Below are positions 17,661-28,450 of a stretch of 64,000 bases of DNA, piece after piece. The number at the start of each line of letters is the position of its first letter. The first letter of the stretch is position 1. Made by a program: the position numbers and the translations under genes. Origin of the DNA: Azoarcus olearius (GTDB lineage: Bacteria; Pseudomonadota; Gammaproteobacteria; Burkholderiales; Rhodocyclaceae); assembly GCF_001682385.1 (NCBI RefSeq), contig NZ_CP016210.1:1178001-1242000 (forward strand), read 5' to 3'. The notes under the pieces are model-generated. The model saw nothing but the letters and a program-made list of their open reading frames with translations, did no database searches and was not told the origin of the DNA.

Positions 17661-18797
17661 ATGTCCGGCAACACCCTCGGCACGCTGTTCTGCGTCACCT
17701 CCTTCGGCGAATCCCACGGCCCCGCGATCGGTTGCGTGATCGACGGCTGTCCGCCGGGGCTGAGCCTGACGGCTGCCGATATCCAGGGCGAACTCGATCG
17801 CCGCAAGCCCGGCACTTCGCGTCACGTCACCCAGCGCCGGGAGCCCGACGAGGTCGAGATCCTGTCGGGCGTGTTCGAAGGCGTGACCACCGGAACCCCG
17901 ATCGCCCTGCTGATCCGCAACCAGGACCAGCGTTCCAAGGACTACGGCAACATCGCCGAGACCTTCCGCCCGGGGCACGCCGACTACCCCTACTGGCAGA
18001 AGTACGGCATTCGCGACTATCGCGGCGGCGGCCGGTCGTCGGCGCGCGAGACCGCCGTTCGCGTGGCCGCGGGCGCGGTGGCGCGCAAGTGGTTGAGCGA
18101 GCGCTACGGCATCGTCATCCGCGGCTACATGGCGCAGCTCGGCCCGCTGCCCATTCCCTTCGTGTCGTGGGACGCGGTGGGCGACAACCCCTTCTTCGCC
18201 CCCAATGCGGAGATCGTGCCGCAGCTCGAAAGCTACATGGACGAATTGCGCAAATCGGGCGACTCGGTTGGCGCACGCATCAACGTCGTCGCCAGCGGCG
18301 TGCCCGTGGGCTGGGGCGAGCCGGTGTACGACCGCCTGGATGCCGACATTGCCTACGCGATGATGAGCATCAACGCGGTCAAGGGCGTGGAGATCGGCGC
18401 CGGCTTCGCGTCCGTTGCGCAGCTTGGCACCGAGCATGGCGACGAACTCACGCCGGAAGGTTTCCTGTCCAATAACGCCGGTGGCGTGCTGGGCGGCATT
18501 TCCTCCGGCCAGGACGTGCTGGTGAGCATGGCGATCAAGCCCACCTCCAGCATCCGGCTCGACCGCCGCTCGATCGACCGCGAGGGCAATCCGGTCATCG
18601 TCAATACTCATGGCCGCCACGACCCCTGCGTCGGCATCCGCGCCACGCCGGTTGCCGAGGCCATGCTGGCGCTGGTGCTGATGGACCACGCCTTGCGTCA
18701 CCGCGCCCAGTGCGGCGACGTCCGTACCGCCACGCCGCAGATTGCCGCGCTGGCGCCCAAGGGCGTGCAGGCGGTGCCGTCGCCACGCCCGGAGTGA
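17661..18797 (+). CDS. aroC: chorismate synthase
   Basis: Converts 5-enolpyruvylshikimate 3-phosphate to chorismate using reduced FMN, the last shared aromatic step. Family signatures are [14 protein letters not shown] near 14-27, [16 protein letters not shown] near 121-136 and RFDxHDPC-like [14 protein letters not shown] near 317-330. The 378 residues are slightly longer than the 361 of E. coli, with a short proline-containing tail. The start is the ATG at 17661 after TTCCCC. An 8-bp inverted repeat (GACAGGCG at 17551-17558, CGCCTGTC at 17593-17600) lies in the gap after ilvN. The next gene starts inside its stop codon. Confidence 0.96.
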   Translation: MSGNTLGTLFCVTSFGESHGPAIGCVIDGCPPGLSLTAADIQGELDRRKPGTSRHVTQRREPDEVEILSGVFEGVTTGTPIALLIRNQDQRSKDYGNIAETFRPGHADYPYWQKYGIRDYRGGGRSSARETAVRVAAGAVARKWLSERYGIVIRGYMAQLGPLPIPFVSWDAVGDNPFFAPNAEIVPQLESYMDELRKSGDSVGARINVVASGVPVGWGEPVYDRLDADIAYAMMSINAVKGVEIGAGFASVAQLGTEHGDELTPEGFLSNNAGGVLGGISSGQDVLVSMAIKPTSSIRLDRRSIDREGNPVIVNTHGRHDPCVGIRATPVAEAMLALVLMDHALRHRAQCGDVRTATPQIAALAPKGVQAVPSPRPE

Positions 18798-19984
18798 CGA
18801 CGGCAGGCGGCAGCGGGGCGGGCCTTCCTTACTGGCGGCTGTCCGCGTACTACTTCAGCTATTTCGCCTTTGTCGGGGCGTTTTCGCCCTACTTCACGCT
18901 CTACCTCAAGGCGCTCGATTTTTCCGCGACCGACATCGCCGTGCTGATGTCGCTGATGCAGGTGATGCGGGTGCTGGCGCCCAACCTGTGGGGCTGGCTC
19001 GCCGAACACCTCGGGGTGCGCCTGCCCATCGTCCGCCTGTCCGCGCTGATGAGCGTGGCCGGCTTTGCGGTGTTCTTCTTCACCGAGTCATTCAGCGGCA
19101 TCTTTGCCGGCATGGCGCTGATGTCCTTCTTCTGGGCTGCGGCGCTGCCGCTGGTGGAAAGCCTCACCTTTGCTCACCTGGCCACCGCCGCGCATCGGTA
19201 CGGCAGCATCCGAGCGTGGGGATCGGTCGGCTTCATCGCCGCGGTGGTCGGTCTGGGCGCCTTGCTCGACCTGCTGCCGATCCGCGCGGTGCTATGGGGG
19301 ACAACGGCGGTGCTCGGCGCCATTCTCGTCTGTTCGCTGTTGCTGCCCGAAGCGGCGCGGGCCGCCACCCGGGGCGCCGGGGCGAGCCTGCGCGAGGTTC
19401 TCGGGCGAAGTGAAGTCAAGGCGCTGCTCGGTGCCTGCTTCCTGATGTCGGCGGCCCACGGTGCGTTCTACGTGTTCTTTTCCATCCTGCTGGTCGATCA
19501 CGGCTACGGCAAGGCGGCGGTGGGCGCCTTGTGGGCGCTCGGCGTGGTGTCGGAGATCATCGTGTTCATGTTCATGCCGCGGTTGATGCGGCGGGTTCCG
19601 CTGCGCGCCATCCTGCTGTTTGCGTTCTGCTGCGCTGTCGTGCGCTTTGTGCTGACCGGCTGGGGCGCGGCCAGCGTGGCGGTGGTGGCGGCCGCCCAGG
19701 TGCTTCACGGCGTGACCTTCGGTGCTTACCATGCGGCCGCGATTGCCGCCATCAACCGCTGGTTCTCCGGGCGCCTGCAGGCGCGCGGGCAGGCCTTGTA
19801 TGGCAGCCTTTCATTCGGCGCCGGCGGCATGCTGGGCGGCTTGGTGAGCGGCCTCGGCTGGGAAACGATAGGACCGGCCTGGACCTTCACGCTCGGCTCG
19901 GTGTTTGCGCTGGCCGGGCTGCTATGGTTGAAACTGGGTTGGCGCCCGGGCCTCGGCGACGAGGTGGCGGGCGCCCGCGCATAG
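18794..19984 (+). CDS. MFS transporter, HcaT (phenylpropionate permease) type
   Basis: A 396-residue inner-membrane carrier with about 12 hydrophobic segments. The beginning ([21 protein letters not shown]) and the [14 protein letters not shown] segment near 135 are typical of the PPP/HcaT branch of the major facilitator superfamily. I choose GTG at 18794, whose last two bases overlap the aroC stop (GTGA). Longer frames upstream would lie wholly inside aroC and begin with an arginine-rich non-membrane stretch. The overlap implies translational coupling with aroC. Substrate not determinable; members are named for 3-phenylpropionate but many are uncharacterised. Confidence 0.82.
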   Translation: MTTAGGSGAGLPYWRLSAYYFSYFAFVGAFSPYFTLYLKALDFSATDIAVLMSLMQVMRVLAPNLWGWLAEHLGVRLPIVRLSALMSVAGFAVFFFTESFSGIFAGMALMSFFWAAALPLVESLTFAHLATAAHRYGSIRAWGSVGFIAAVVGLGALLDLLPIRAVLWGTTAVLGAILVCSLLLPEAARAATRGAGASLREVLGRSEVKALLGACFLMSAAHGAFYVFFSILLVDHGYGKAAVGALWALGVVSEIIVFMFMPRLMRRVPLRAILLFAFCCAVVRFVLTGWGAASVAVVAAAQVLHGVTFGAYHAAAIAAINRWFSGRLQARGQALYGSLSFGAGGMLGGLVSGLGWETIGPAWTFTLGSVFALAGLLWLKLGWRPGLGDEVAGARA

Positions 19985-19998
19985 GCGGAGGAGCAAGC

Positions 19999-20820
19999 AT
20001 GAAGTTCTTGACGCAAAGGGTTTTGCCGGCCGCGCTGGCGGTCACCATGGCGGTCGCCTGCCAGACGGTGCAGACGACCGGGGGCGGCGCGGTCGGCGTC
20101 GACCGCAGCCAGTCGATGCTGATATCGGCACAGGAAATCGAGCAGGCTTCGAACCAGCAGTACCAGGAGGTATTGGCCGAAGCGCGCCGCAAGAACGCGC
20201 TCAATCGCAATCCGGAGCAGGTCCAGCGCGTGCGCCGTATCGCCGCGCGCCTGACGCCGGCCACCGCCGCGTTCCGCAGCGACGCGCCGGCGTGGCGGTG
20301 GGAGGTCAACGTCCTCAGCTCCGACGAACTCAACGCCTGGTGTATGGCCGGCGGCAAGATCGCGTTCTATTCCGGCTTGATAGAGCGCCTCAACCTGAGC
20401 GATGACGAGATCGCCGCGGTGATGGGGCATGAGATCGCGCATGCGCTGCGTGAGCACGCGCGCGAAAGGGTGTCGAAGGCGATGGCCACCGGGCTGGGGA
20501 TTTCGGTGGCCGGCGCGCTGCTGGGCGTGGGGCAGACCGGACAGGACCTGATGGGGACGGTGGCAAAGGTGACGTTCGAACTGCCGAACTCGCGCCTGCA
20601 CGAAACCGAGGCGGATCGCATCGGCGTCGAGCTTGCGGCCCGTGGCGGCTACGACCCGCGCGCCGCGGTCACGCTGTGGAACAAGATGGCGGCGCAGTCG
20701 AACGGCGCGCCGCCGCAGTGGCTGTCCACCCACCCGTCCCACGATAGCCGTCAGCAGGATCTCGCGAATTATGCCCAAAGGGTAATGCCGCTGTACGAGC
20801 GATCCCGCGCCGGACGCTAG
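19999..20820 (+). CDS. M48-family metalloprotease lipoprotein
   Basis: A 273-residue zinc peptidase. The N-terminal signal ends in a lipobox (MAVAC, Cys21), so it should be lipid-anchored, probably to the outer membrane. Zinc ligands are His144 and His148 in HEIAH and Glu204 in HETEAD, all intact. It has the LoiP/YcaL-like plan: a single M48 domain without the TPR region of BepA. Such proteases act in envelope protein quality control. It begins 14 bp after the MFS gene with AGGAG upstream. The function assignment beyond periplasmic protease is inference. Confidence 0.88.
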   Translation: MKFLTQRVLPAALAVTMAVACQTVQTTGGGAVGVDRSQSMLISAQEIEQASNQQYQEVLAEARRKNALNRNPEQVQRVRRIAARLTPATAAFRSDAPAWRWEVNVLSSDELNAWCMAGGKIAFYSGLIERLNLSDDEIAAVMGHEIAHALREHARERVSKAMATGLGISVAGALLGVGQTGQDLMGTVAKVTFELPNSRLHETEADRIGVELAARGGYDPRAAVTLWNKMAAQSNGAPPQWLSTHPSHDSRQQDLANYAQRVMPLYERSRAGR

Positions 20821-20824
20821 GCGA

Positions 20825-20847
20825 CGGACGGCCTGCAAGGCCGTCCG
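20825..20847. other. perfect 10-bp hairpin after the M48 gene
   Basis: CGGACGGCCT and AGGCCGTCCG pair exactly around a 3-base loop GCA, 4 bp past the stop codon. No T run follows on either strand, so it may protect the transcript end or work with Rho rather than being a classic terminator. Confidence 0.5.
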
Positions 20848-20914
20848 GCGGCTGTTCAGCGGCGCAGCCTTTGTGAAATAATCGGAACCTTTTCTTTCCC
20901 CGGAAGCGCACTGG

Positions 20915-22324
20915 ATGGAAGCCCAAACGCTGTACGAAAAGCTCTGGTCGAGTCATGTCGTTCACCAGGAGGCCGACGGCACGGCGCTGATCTACATCGA
21001 TCGCCACCTCGTCCACGAAGTCACCAGCCCGCAGGCCTTCGAAGGGCTGAAGCTGGCCGGCCGCAAGCCGTGGCGCATCTCGTCCATCGTCGCCACCGCC
21101 GACCACAACACCCCCACTGACCACTGGGAGATGGGTATCCAGGACCCGGTGTCGCGCCAGCAGGTCGAAACCCTGGACGCCAACATCCGTGAAGTGGGCT
21201 CGCTGGCTTATTTCCCGTTCAAGGACCAGCGGCAGGGCATCATCCATGTGATCGGACCGGAAAACGGCACCACGCTGCCGGGCATGACCGTGGTCTGTGG
21301 CGACTCGCACACTTCGACGCACGGCGCCTTCGCCTGTCTGGCGCACGGCATCGGCACCTCCGAGGTCGAGCACGTGATGGCGACCCAGTGCCTGCTGCAG
21401 AAGAAGTCCAAGACCATGCTGATCAAGGTCGAAGGCACGCTCGGCCGCGGCGTAACCGCCAAGGACGTCGTGCTCGCCATCATCGGCCGGATCGGCACCG
21501 CCGGCGGTACCGGCTACGCCATCGAGTTCGGCGGCAGTGCGATCCGCTCGCTGTCCATGGAAGGCCGCATGACGGTCTGCAACATGGCGATCGAGGCCGG
21601 CGCGCGCGCCGGTCTGGTGGCGGTGGACGAAACCACCATCGACTACCTCAAGGACAAGCCTTTCGCGCCCAAGGGGCCGCAGTGGGATGCCGCGGTGGCG
21701 TACTGGCGCACGTTGAAGTCCGACGACGGCGCCACCTTCGACACCGTGGTGGAACTGGATGCCACCTCGATCCTGCCGCAGGTCACCTGGGGCACCTCGC
21801 CCGAGATGGTGACCACGGTGGACGGGCGGGTGCCGGATCCGGCCGCGATCGCCGATCCGGTCAAGCGCGAAGGCGTCGAGCGCGCGCTCAAGTACATGGG
21901 GCTGGCGCCGAATACGCCGATCAGCGAGATCGCGGTCGACCAGGTCTTCATCGGTTCGTGCACCAACTCGCGCATCGAGGACCTGCGCGAGGCCGCCGCG
22001 GTGGTCAAGGGACGCAGCAAGGCCGCTTCTGTGCGCCGCGTGCTGGTGGTGCCGGGGTCCGGTCTGGTCAAGCACCAGGCGGAAGCCGAGGGTCTGGACA
22101 AGGTGTTCATCGAGGCGGGTTTCGAATGGCGCGAGCCGGGTTGTTCGATGTGTCTGGCGATGAACGCCGACCGCCTCGAGCCGGGCGAGCGTTGCGCGTC
22201 CACCTCCAACCGCAATTTCGAAGGCCGTCAGGGCGCTGGCGGGCGCACCCACCTGGTGAGCCCGGCGATGGCTGCGGCCGCGGCCGTCACCGGACATTTC
22301 ACCGACGTGCGCACCCTGAACTGA
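20915..22324 (+). CDS. leuC: 3-isopropylmalate dehydratase, large subunit
   Basis: With LeuD it isomerises 2-isopropylmalate to 3-isopropylmalate in leucine synthesis. The 469-residue aconitase-fold protein has the 4Fe-4S ligand motifs GSCTNSR near 348-354 and CSMC near 409-412, plus [20 protein letters not shown] near 127. The start is an ATG with GGAAG upstream. It opens a leuC-leuD-leuB-asd run; leuA is not in the window, as is common in betaproteobacteria. Confidence 0.97.
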
Positions 22325-22340
22325 CACGACAGGCAGAACC

Positions 22341-22979
22341 ATGAAACCGTTTACCGTTCTCGATGCGATCGTGGCGCCGCTTGACCGTGCCAACGTCGAT
22401 ACCGATGCGATCATTCCCAAGCAGTTCCTGAAGTCGATCAAGCGCAGCGGCTTCGGCCCCAACCTGTTCGACGAATGGCGTTACCTTGACGTCGGCCAGC
22501 CCGGCCAGGACTGCAGCAACCGCCCGAAGAACCCGGACTTCGTGCTCAACCAGGCGCGCTATCAGGGGGCGCAGGTACTGCTCGCACGCGACAACTTCGG
22601 CTGCGGCAGCTCGCGCGAGCACGCGCCGTGGGCGCTGGAAGACTACGGCTTCCGCGTGATCATCGCGCCGAGCTTCGCCGACATCTTCTTCAACAACAGC
22701 TTCAAGAACGGCCTGCTGCCGATCAAGCTGGATGCCGCCGAACTCGACGTGCTGTTCCAGCAGTGCGAGGCCACCGAAGGCTACCGCCTGAAGGTGGACC
22801 TTGCGGCGCAGACGATCACCCGCCCGGACGGCAAGGCGATCGCCTTCGATGTCGATCCCTTCCGCAAGGAATGCCTGTTGAACGGTTGGGACGACATCGG
22901 CCTGACCCTGCGCCATGCGGACAAGATCCGCGACTTCGAAGCGAAGCGCCGCGCCGAGCACCCCTATTACTTCGCCTGA
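22341..22979 (+). CDS. leuD: 3-isopropylmalate dehydratase, small subunit
   Basis: The 212-residue swivel-domain partner of LeuC. Typical features are [15 protein letters not shown] near the N-terminus, the substrate-loop [15 protein letters not shown] near 85-99, and a short C-terminal arm ending EHPYYFA. It begins 16 bp after leuC with AGGCAG as a modest ribosome site. The order leuC-leuD-leuB and the tight spacing point to one transcript and stoichiometric production of the two subunits. Confidence 0.97.
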
Positions 22980-23015
22980 GCCGCTGCGGCCCGGGTTTGT
23001 GTGGAGAATCACTGG

Positions 23016-24080
23016 ATGAAGATTTGCGTGTTGCCGGGCGACGGCATCGGTCCCGAAATCACGGCAGAAGCCGTGCGCGTGCTCCGGGCGCTCGATCTGA
23101 AGATCGAACTGGAAGAAGCGCTGCTCGGCGGCAGCGCGGTGGACGCCACCGGCACGCCCTACCCGGAGGCGACGCAGAAGCTTGCGCGCGCCGCCGACGC
23201 CGTGCTGCTCGGCGCGGTCGGCGGCCCGAAGTGGGACACGCTGCCGCGCGAACAGCGCCCCGAGCGCGGCCTGCTCGGCATCCGCAAGGATCTCAGCCTC
23301 TTCGCCAACCTGCGTCCGGCCATCCTGTATCCGGAACTGGCCAACGCCTCCACGCTGAAGCCGGAGGTGGTGTCGGGGCTCGACATCCTGATCGTCCGCG
23401 AACTCACCGGCGACATCTACTTCGGCCAGCCGCGCGGCATCGAAACCCGCGAGGTCAATGGCGCCCAGCAGCGCGTGGGCTGGAACACGATGATCTACGC
23501 CGAGTACGAAATCCGCCGCATCCTCAAGGTGGCGTTCGAAGCGGCGCAGAAGCGCGGCAAGAAGCTGTGCTCGGTCGACAAGATGAACGTGCTCGAAACC
23601 ACTCAACTCTGGCGCGATATCGCCGATGAAATGGCGAAGGACTTCCCGGATGTGGAGCTGTCGCACATGCTGGTCGACAACGCTGCGATGCAGCTGGTGC
23701 GCAATCCCAAGCAGTTCGACGTGATGGTCACCGGCAACATGTTCGGCGACATCCTGTCGGACGAGGCCTCGATGCTCACCGGCTCGATCGGGATGCTTCC
23801 GTCGGCCTCGCTCGACGCCAACAACAAGGGGCTGTACGAGCCTTCGCACGGCTCGGCGCCGGACATCGCCGGCAAGGGCGTGGCCAACCCGCTGGCCACC
23901 ATCCTGTCGGCGGCGATGATGCTGCGTTATACGTTCAATCAGGAAGAAGCCGCGGTGCGCATCGAGCGCGCGGTCAAGAAGGTGCTGGCGCAGGGTTTCC
24001 GCACCGGCGACATCTACGAGGCAGGTACGAAGAAGGTCGGCACCAGGGAAATGGGCGACGCGGTGCTGGCGGCGCTCTGA
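23016..24080 (+). CDS. leuB: 3-isopropylmalate dehydrogenase
   Basis: NAD-dependent oxidative decarboxylase making 4-methyl-2-oxopentanoate, the leucine precursor. At 354 residues it has the usual length. Signatures are [10 protein letters not shown] at 5-14, the metal/substrate region [13 protein letters not shown], and [25 protein letters not shown] near 245-269. The ATG at 23016 follows GGAG by 9 bp; an upstream in-frame GTG at 23001 would place five residues before the family's normal start. It is 36 bp downstream of leuD. Confidence 0.97.
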   Translation: MKICVLPGDGIGPEITAEAVRVLRALDLKIELEEALLGGSAVDATGTPYPEATQKLARAADAVLLGAVGGPKWDTLPREQRPERGLLGIRKDLSLFANLRPAILYPELANASTLKPEVVSGLDILIVRELTGDIYFGQPRGIETREVNGAQQRVGWNTMIYAEYEIRRILKVAFEAAQKRGKKLCSVDKMNVLETTQLWRDIADEMAKDFPDVELSHMLVDNAAMQLVRNPKQFDVMVTGNMFGDILSDEASMLTGSIGMLPSASLDANNKGLYEPSHGSAPDIAGKGVANPLATILSAAMMLRYTFNQEEAAVRIERAVKKVLAQGFRTGDIYEAGTKKVGTREMGDAVLAAL

Positions 24081-24129
24081 GCGAGCGTTGCCGGGCGGCA
24101 TGTAAGGTTTGTTGATTCGAGGTGATGTG

Positions 24130-25263
24130 ATGAAGCGAGTAGGTCTGGTTGGCTGGCGCGGCATGGTCGGTTCCGTGCTGATGCAGCGCATGGTGGACGA
24201 GGGCGATTTCGCCCATATCGAGCCGGTGTATTTCTCCACCTCGGCGGCCGGCGGCAAGGCCCCGGTGTTCGGCGGTAAGGAAGCGGCGCTGCCGCTGCAG
24301 GATGCGACCAGCATCGACGCGCTGAAGGCCTGCGACATCATCATCACCTGCCAGGGCGGCGACTACACCAAGGAAGTCTTCCCCAAGCTGCGTGCGTCCG
24401 GCTGGGACGGCCACTGGATCGACGCGGCCTCGGCGCTGCGCATGGCGGATGACGCTGTCATCATCCTCGATCCGGTCAACATGCACGTGATCAAGGATGC
24501 GCTCGCCAAGGGCGGCAAGAACTGGATCGGCGGCAACTGTACGGTGTCGCTGATGCTGATGGGCCTTGGCGGTCTCTTCAAGCACGACCTGGTCGAGTGG
24601 GTGTCGGCGATGACCTACCAGGCTGCCTCCGGCGCCGGTGCGCAGAACATGCGCGAGCTGATCGCGCAGATGGGCACCATCCACGCTTCGGTGGCCGACC
24701 TGCTGGCCGACCCGGCTTCGGCCATTCTCGACATCGACCGCAAGGTCGCCGAGACCATCCGTTCGGATTCGTTCCCGAAGAAGAACTTCCGCAACACCCC
24801 GCTCGCCGGCAGCCTGATCCCGTGGATCGACGTGCCCGTCGACGGCGGCCAGTCCAAGGAAGAGTGGAAGGGCGGCGCCGAGTGCAACAAGATCCTCGGC
24901 AAGCCGGCGTTCCGCAGCCAGGGCAGCATCCCGATCGACGGCCTGTGCGTGCGCATCGGCGCGATGCGCTGCCACTCGCAGGGCCTGACCATCAAGCTGA
25001 AGAAGGACGTGCCGCTCGACGAGGTCACCGAGATCATCGCCACCGCCAACGACTGGGTGAAGGTCGTGCCCAACGAGCGCGAGATCAGCGAACGCGAACT
25101 GACCCCGGCGGCGGTGACGGGTACCTTGACGGTGCCGGTCGGCCGCCTGCACAAGCTGGCGATGGGGCCTGACTACCTTGGCGCCTTCACGGTGGGTGAC
25201 CAGTTGCTGTGGGGCGCGGCCGAGCCCCTGCGCCGCATGTTGCGCATCCTGCTCGATGCCTAA
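24130..25263 (+). CDS. asd: aspartate-semialdehyde dehydrogenase
   Basis: NADPH-dependent reduction of aspartyl phosphate to aspartate semialdehyde, the branch to lysine/diaminopimelate, methionine and threonine. The 377-residue enzyme has the N-terminal [11 protein letters not shown] nucleotide loop and the catalytic cysteine Cys137 in GGNCTVSL. Arg and His of the active site lie in the [11 protein letters not shown] region near 275. The ATG at 24130 follows GAGGTGA by 5 bp; a TTG at 24109 is in frame but unlikely. It ends the leu block and is followed by a strong terminator. Confidence 0.97.
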   Translation: MKRVGLVGWRGMVGSVLMQRMVDEGDFAHIEPVYFSTSAAGGKAPVFGGKEAALPLQDATSIDALKACDIIITCQGGDYTKEVFPKLRASGWDGHWIDAASALRMADDAVIILDPVNMHVIKDALAKGGKNWIGGNCTVSLMLMGLGGLFKHDLVEWVSAMTYQAASGAGAQNMRELIAQMGTIHASVADLLADPASAILDIDRKVAETIRSDSFPKKNFRNTPLAGSLIPWIDVPVDGGQSKEEWKGGAECNKILGKPAFRSQGSIPIDGLCVRIGAMRCHSQGLTIKLKKDVPLDEVTEIIATANDWVKVVPNEREISERELTPAAVTGTLTVPVGRLHKLAMGPDYLGAFTVGDQLLWGAAEPLRRMLRILLDA

Positions 25264-25282
25264 GCCTTTGGGCGTATCGAAC

Positions 25283-25320
25283 AAAAGGGCTGGGCGGCGT
25301 CTGCCGCCCGGCCTTTTTTT
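25283..25320 (+). terminator. intrinsic terminator after asd
   Basis: GGGCGGC and GCCGCCC pair around loop GTCT, extended outward through GGC/GCC with a mismatch to an A-rich left flank and a TTTTTTT right flank. Confidence 0.88.
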
Positions 25321-25466
25321 CGACGAACGCCCGCCGTTGTTTGCTCCCCGGGGAGAAACTCCTTGTGGAAGAAACAATTGCTGCGTGAACTTAAGGATAA
25401 TGCTAGATTGCTAATCCAAGTTCATGATGCTAAGTCCCTTGCCGTCCGGTACAGGGAGAACGCGGT

Positions 25467-28388
25467 TTGAAGACACCTATGAAAAAGTCGCTCAAGGCAT
25501 CCCTGATCGCGGTCGCGATCGCCTCGTTCCCGTTCGGTAGCCAGGCTGCCGGTCTCGGCCAGATCAATGTGTTGAGCGGGCTTGGGCAACCTCTCCGAGC
25601 CGAAATCCAGATCAATGCCAGCCCGCAGGAACTGCAGTCACTGCGCGCCCGCATCGGCTCGCCGGAGAGCTTCCGCCAGGCCAACGTGCCTTATTCTCCC
25701 GTCATCCCCACGCTGCGGGTCGCGGTCGAGAACCGTGGTTCGCGGTCCGTCGTCAAGCTGAGCACCGATCGCCCCGTCAGCGACCCTTTCGTCGACCTGT
25801 TGCTTGAGCTGGACTGGGAAGGCGGCCGCTTGAGCCGCGAATACACCTTCCTGCTCGACCCGGTGGATCTCGGCGCTCCCCGTGCGCTGGGCGCGCGTGT
25901 CGATACCCCGGCCGCAGCCCCGGTGCCGCGCTCGCCGCGGGCCGAAGTGGCGCCGCGGGCGCCCGCGGTACCCGCAGCGGCCGGGACGGCAAGCGCTGAC
26001 GCCGGCAGCTACCGGGTACAGCGGGGCGACACCCTGCGTCGAATCGCGGACAACACGCGTCCGGCGGACGCCTCGCTCGATCAGATGCTGGTGGCGCTGT
26101 TCCGCGCGAACCCGGCCGCCTTCGAGGGCAACAACATCAACCGCCTCAAGGCCGGCGCGATCCTGACGGTTCCGCCCGCGAGCACGGTGCAGGGGCTGGA
26201 CCCGCAAGAGGCGCGGCGCGAGGTTCTCGCGCAGTCGGCGGATTTCGACGCCTATCGCAGGCGGTTGGCCTCGTCGGCGGTGGAGCGTCCGGCCGAGGGG
26301 CAGGTCGAGCAGGCGGCCGGCGGTCGCATCGTGCCTCGGGTCGATGCCCCCGCTTCCACGCCGTCCGGCGACAAGCTCAAGGTGTCCCGCACGCAGAGCG
26401 GCGAGACGGCGGCCGGCACTGAAGTGGCGAACCGGCTGCAGTCGCTGGAAGAGGAACTCGTATCCCGTGAAAAGGCGCTGGACGAAGCCAACGCCCGCCT
26501 GGCGCAGCTGGAACAGAACATCCGCGAACTGCAGAAGCTGCTGCAGCTGAAGAGCGAATCGCTCGCACAGGCGCAGGCCGCCGCCGGCGGTGCCCCGGCA
26601 CCTGCGATGACGCCGGCGCCCGCGGCTCCGGCTCCAGCCGACACCCCGCCTGCCGCAAGCGCACCGGCGCCGGGCGCCGAAGCGCCGGCAGCAGCCGTCA
26701 CGCCTGCGACGCCGCCGGCAGAGTCCAAGCCGGCGGAGGCGCCCAAGCCCAAGCCGAAGAAGGTGGTTCCGCCGCCGGAACCCGAACCCGAGCCCGGCTT
26801 CCTCGAGTCGATGCTCGGCAACCCGACGATTCTCGCCGCTGGCGGCGGCATTCTCGCCCTGTTGCTGGCCTACGCGGGGCTGCGGATGCGTGGCCGTTCT
26901 GCGAAGAAGAACGAGACCGACAGTGCGGCGCTGATCAGTGAGTTCCCGCCCGAAAGCAGCGGTGTGTTCGGCGCCACCGGCGGCCAGAGCGTGGATACCA
27001 GTAACAGCAGCGTGATTCACACCGACTTCAGCCAGTCGGGCCTCTCCGCCATCGACGCAGATGAAGGGGTCGATCCGGTGGCCGAAGCCGATGTCTATAT
27101 GGCCTACGGTCGCGACGCGCAGGCGGAAGAGATTCTGCTCGACGCGCTGAAGGCCGATCCTGAGCGTCTGGCGATCCCGCTTAAGCTGCTCGAGATCTAT
27201 TCCAAGCGCAAGAGCGCGAAGCAGTTCGAGAGCATCGCCTCCGAACTCTATGCCCGCACTGGCGGCAAGGGTCTCGACTGGGAGAAGACCGCGCTGATGG
27301 GGCGCAAGCTCGACCCGGACAACCCGCTGTACAGCAGCAAGACTGTTGAGCCGGAGCGTACCGAGGCCCCGTCCACCGAGATGCCCGCGGCCCCGCTTGC
27401 AGCCGCCGGTGTCGCGGGCGCCGCGGCGGCGGCAGTCGCGCTCGAGGCCGCCGAGCAGGATGCGCCGGAAGCGCCTGCGCTCGCCAACCTCGACTTCACC
27501 ACTTCCATGTCCGGCGTGAGCAACCCGCAGGAGCTGACGGCCACCTGGACCGAAGGCGTGGGGCAGATCGGCGCCGATGCGTCTGAAGCCCCGGTTGAAG
27601 AGCCGGCTGCGGACGAACAGCCGGTGTCGATGGATGTCAACCTGGACGCGCTCGACTTCGATCTCGAACTCGACGCGCCGACGCCGGCGGCGGCGCCCGC
27701 CGCTGCCGCGGCCCCGGACCTTGCTGCGACCTCGGACCTGATGCTCAATCTCGACCTCGGCGGCGACACCGCACCGCTGGGCCAGGGGGAGGAAGTCGAT
27801 TCCGCGGCGCCCGGCAACGCCGCTGAAACCGGCACGGTCACTGTCATCGGTCAGGACCTCGACTTCGCCGCTGCCGACGACGCCGGTCTGACCTTCGATC
27901 TGCCGGAGTTGAGCGCACCCGCGCCGCAGGCCGACAGTCCCGATCTGAATGCGACGGTGGTGCAGGCCGACGCGCTTGAGTTCGGTGGCGACGCCGCGGC
28001 GACCACCGATCTCGAGGCCACGAGCTTCGACAGCAACCTGCTCGATTTCGATTTCGATCTGGATACCCCCGCCGCGACCGCAGCCCCCGCTGCGCCCGCT
28101 GCAGGGCTGGACCTCACCAGTATCGACCTCAACCTTGAGCCGCCGGCCGACGCTGACCTTGGCTTCGACGCGCCGCCGTCCGTGGATGAACTGCCGGCGC
28201 TGGACGGCACCGCGGCCACGGTGGACGGCGGAATCGACCAGGAAGTGGAAACCAAGCTTGAACTGGCCCGCGCCTACGAGGAAATGGGCGATAAGGATGG
28301 CGCGCGCGAACTTCTCGACGAGGTGGTGCGCGAGGGAACGCCGACGCAGCAGGCGGCAGCCCGCGAACTGATCGCCCGTCTGGCCTGA
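25467..28388 (+). CDS. fimV: FimV/HubP-family polar and pilus-assembly protein
   Basis: A 973-residue inner-membrane protein of the FimV family, which organises type IV pilus assembly and cell-pole markers. It has a signal peptide ending SQA, and a conserved N-terminal FimV region (LGQINVLSGLGQPLRAEIQI split over residues 30-49). A LysM peptidoglycan-binding domain lies at about 180-233 (YRVQRGDTLRRIADN), a coiled coil at 320-370 and a Pro/Ala-rich spacer after it. One membrane helix is near 450-467. A long acidic, Ala/Asp-rich cytoplasmic part ends in a TPR-like FimV C-terminal domain (VETKLELARAYEEMGD). The TTG at 25467 suits the GGGAG 9 bp upstream; ATG at 25479 is the alternative. Confidence 0.92.
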   Translation: MKTPMKKSLKASLIAVAIASFPFGSQAAGLGQINVLSGLGQPLRAEIQINASPQELQSLRARIGSPESFRQANVPYSPVIPTLRVAVENRGSRSVVKLSTDRPVSDPFVDLLLELDWEGGRLSREYTFLLDPVDLGAPRALGARVDTPAAAPVPRSPRAEVAPRAPAVPAAAGTASADAGSYRVQRGDTLRRIADNTRPADASLDQMLVALFRANPAAFEGNNINRLKAGAILTVPPASTVQGLDPQEARREVLAQSADFDAYRRRLASSAVERPAEGQVEQAAGGRIVPRVDAPASTPSGDKLKVSRTQSGETAAGTEVANRLQSLEEELVSREKALDEANARLAQLEQNIRELQKLLQLKSESLAQAQAAAGGAPAPAMTPAPAAPAPADTPPAASAPAPGAEAPAAAVTPATPPAESKPAEAPKPKPKKVVPPPEPEPEPGFLESMLGNPTILAAGGGILALLLAYAGLRMRGRSAKKNETDSAALISEFPPESSGVFGATGGQSVDTSNSSVIHTDFSQSGLSAIDADEGVDPVAEADVYMAYGRDAQAEEILLDALKADPERLAIPLKLLEIYSKRKSAKQFESIASELYARTGGKGLDWEKTALMGRKLDPDNPLYSSKTVEPERTEAPSTEMPAAPLAAAGVAGAAAAAVALEAAEQDAPEAPALANLDFTTSMSGVSNPQELTATWTEGVGQIGADASEAPVEEPAADEQPVSMDVNLDALDFDLELDAPTPAAAPAAAAAPDLAATSDLMLNLDLGGDTAPLGQGEEVDSAAPGNAAETGTVTVIGQDLDFAAADDAGLTFDLPELSAPAPQADSPDLNATVVQADALEFGGDAAATTDLEATSFDSNLLDFDFDLDTPAATAAPAAPAAGLDLTSIDLNLEPPADADLGFDAPPSVDELPALDGTAATVDGGIDQEVETKLELARAYEEMGDKDGARELLDEVVREGTPTQQAAARELIARLA

Positions 28389-28401
28389 TCCTGACCGCCA
28401 C

Positions 28402-28446
28402 CAAGCCGCCGTCGCGTATATGCGCGCCGGCGGCTTGCGCTTTTTC
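28402..28446 (+). terminator. intrinsic terminator after fimV
   Basis: AAGCCGCCG (28403-28411) pairs with CGGCGGCTT (28428-28436), followed by GCGC and TTTTT. The loop holds a further GCGC-rich palindrome. It ends 5 bp before the next ATG. Confidence 0.75.
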
Positions 28447-28450
28447 GGCC

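Noticed and set aside
18710-18793. Longer start for the MFS transporter inside aroC
   Set aside because: The extra 28 residues are Arg-rich, lie wholly within aroC and are not membrane-like; the GTG overlapping the aroC stop is a better start.
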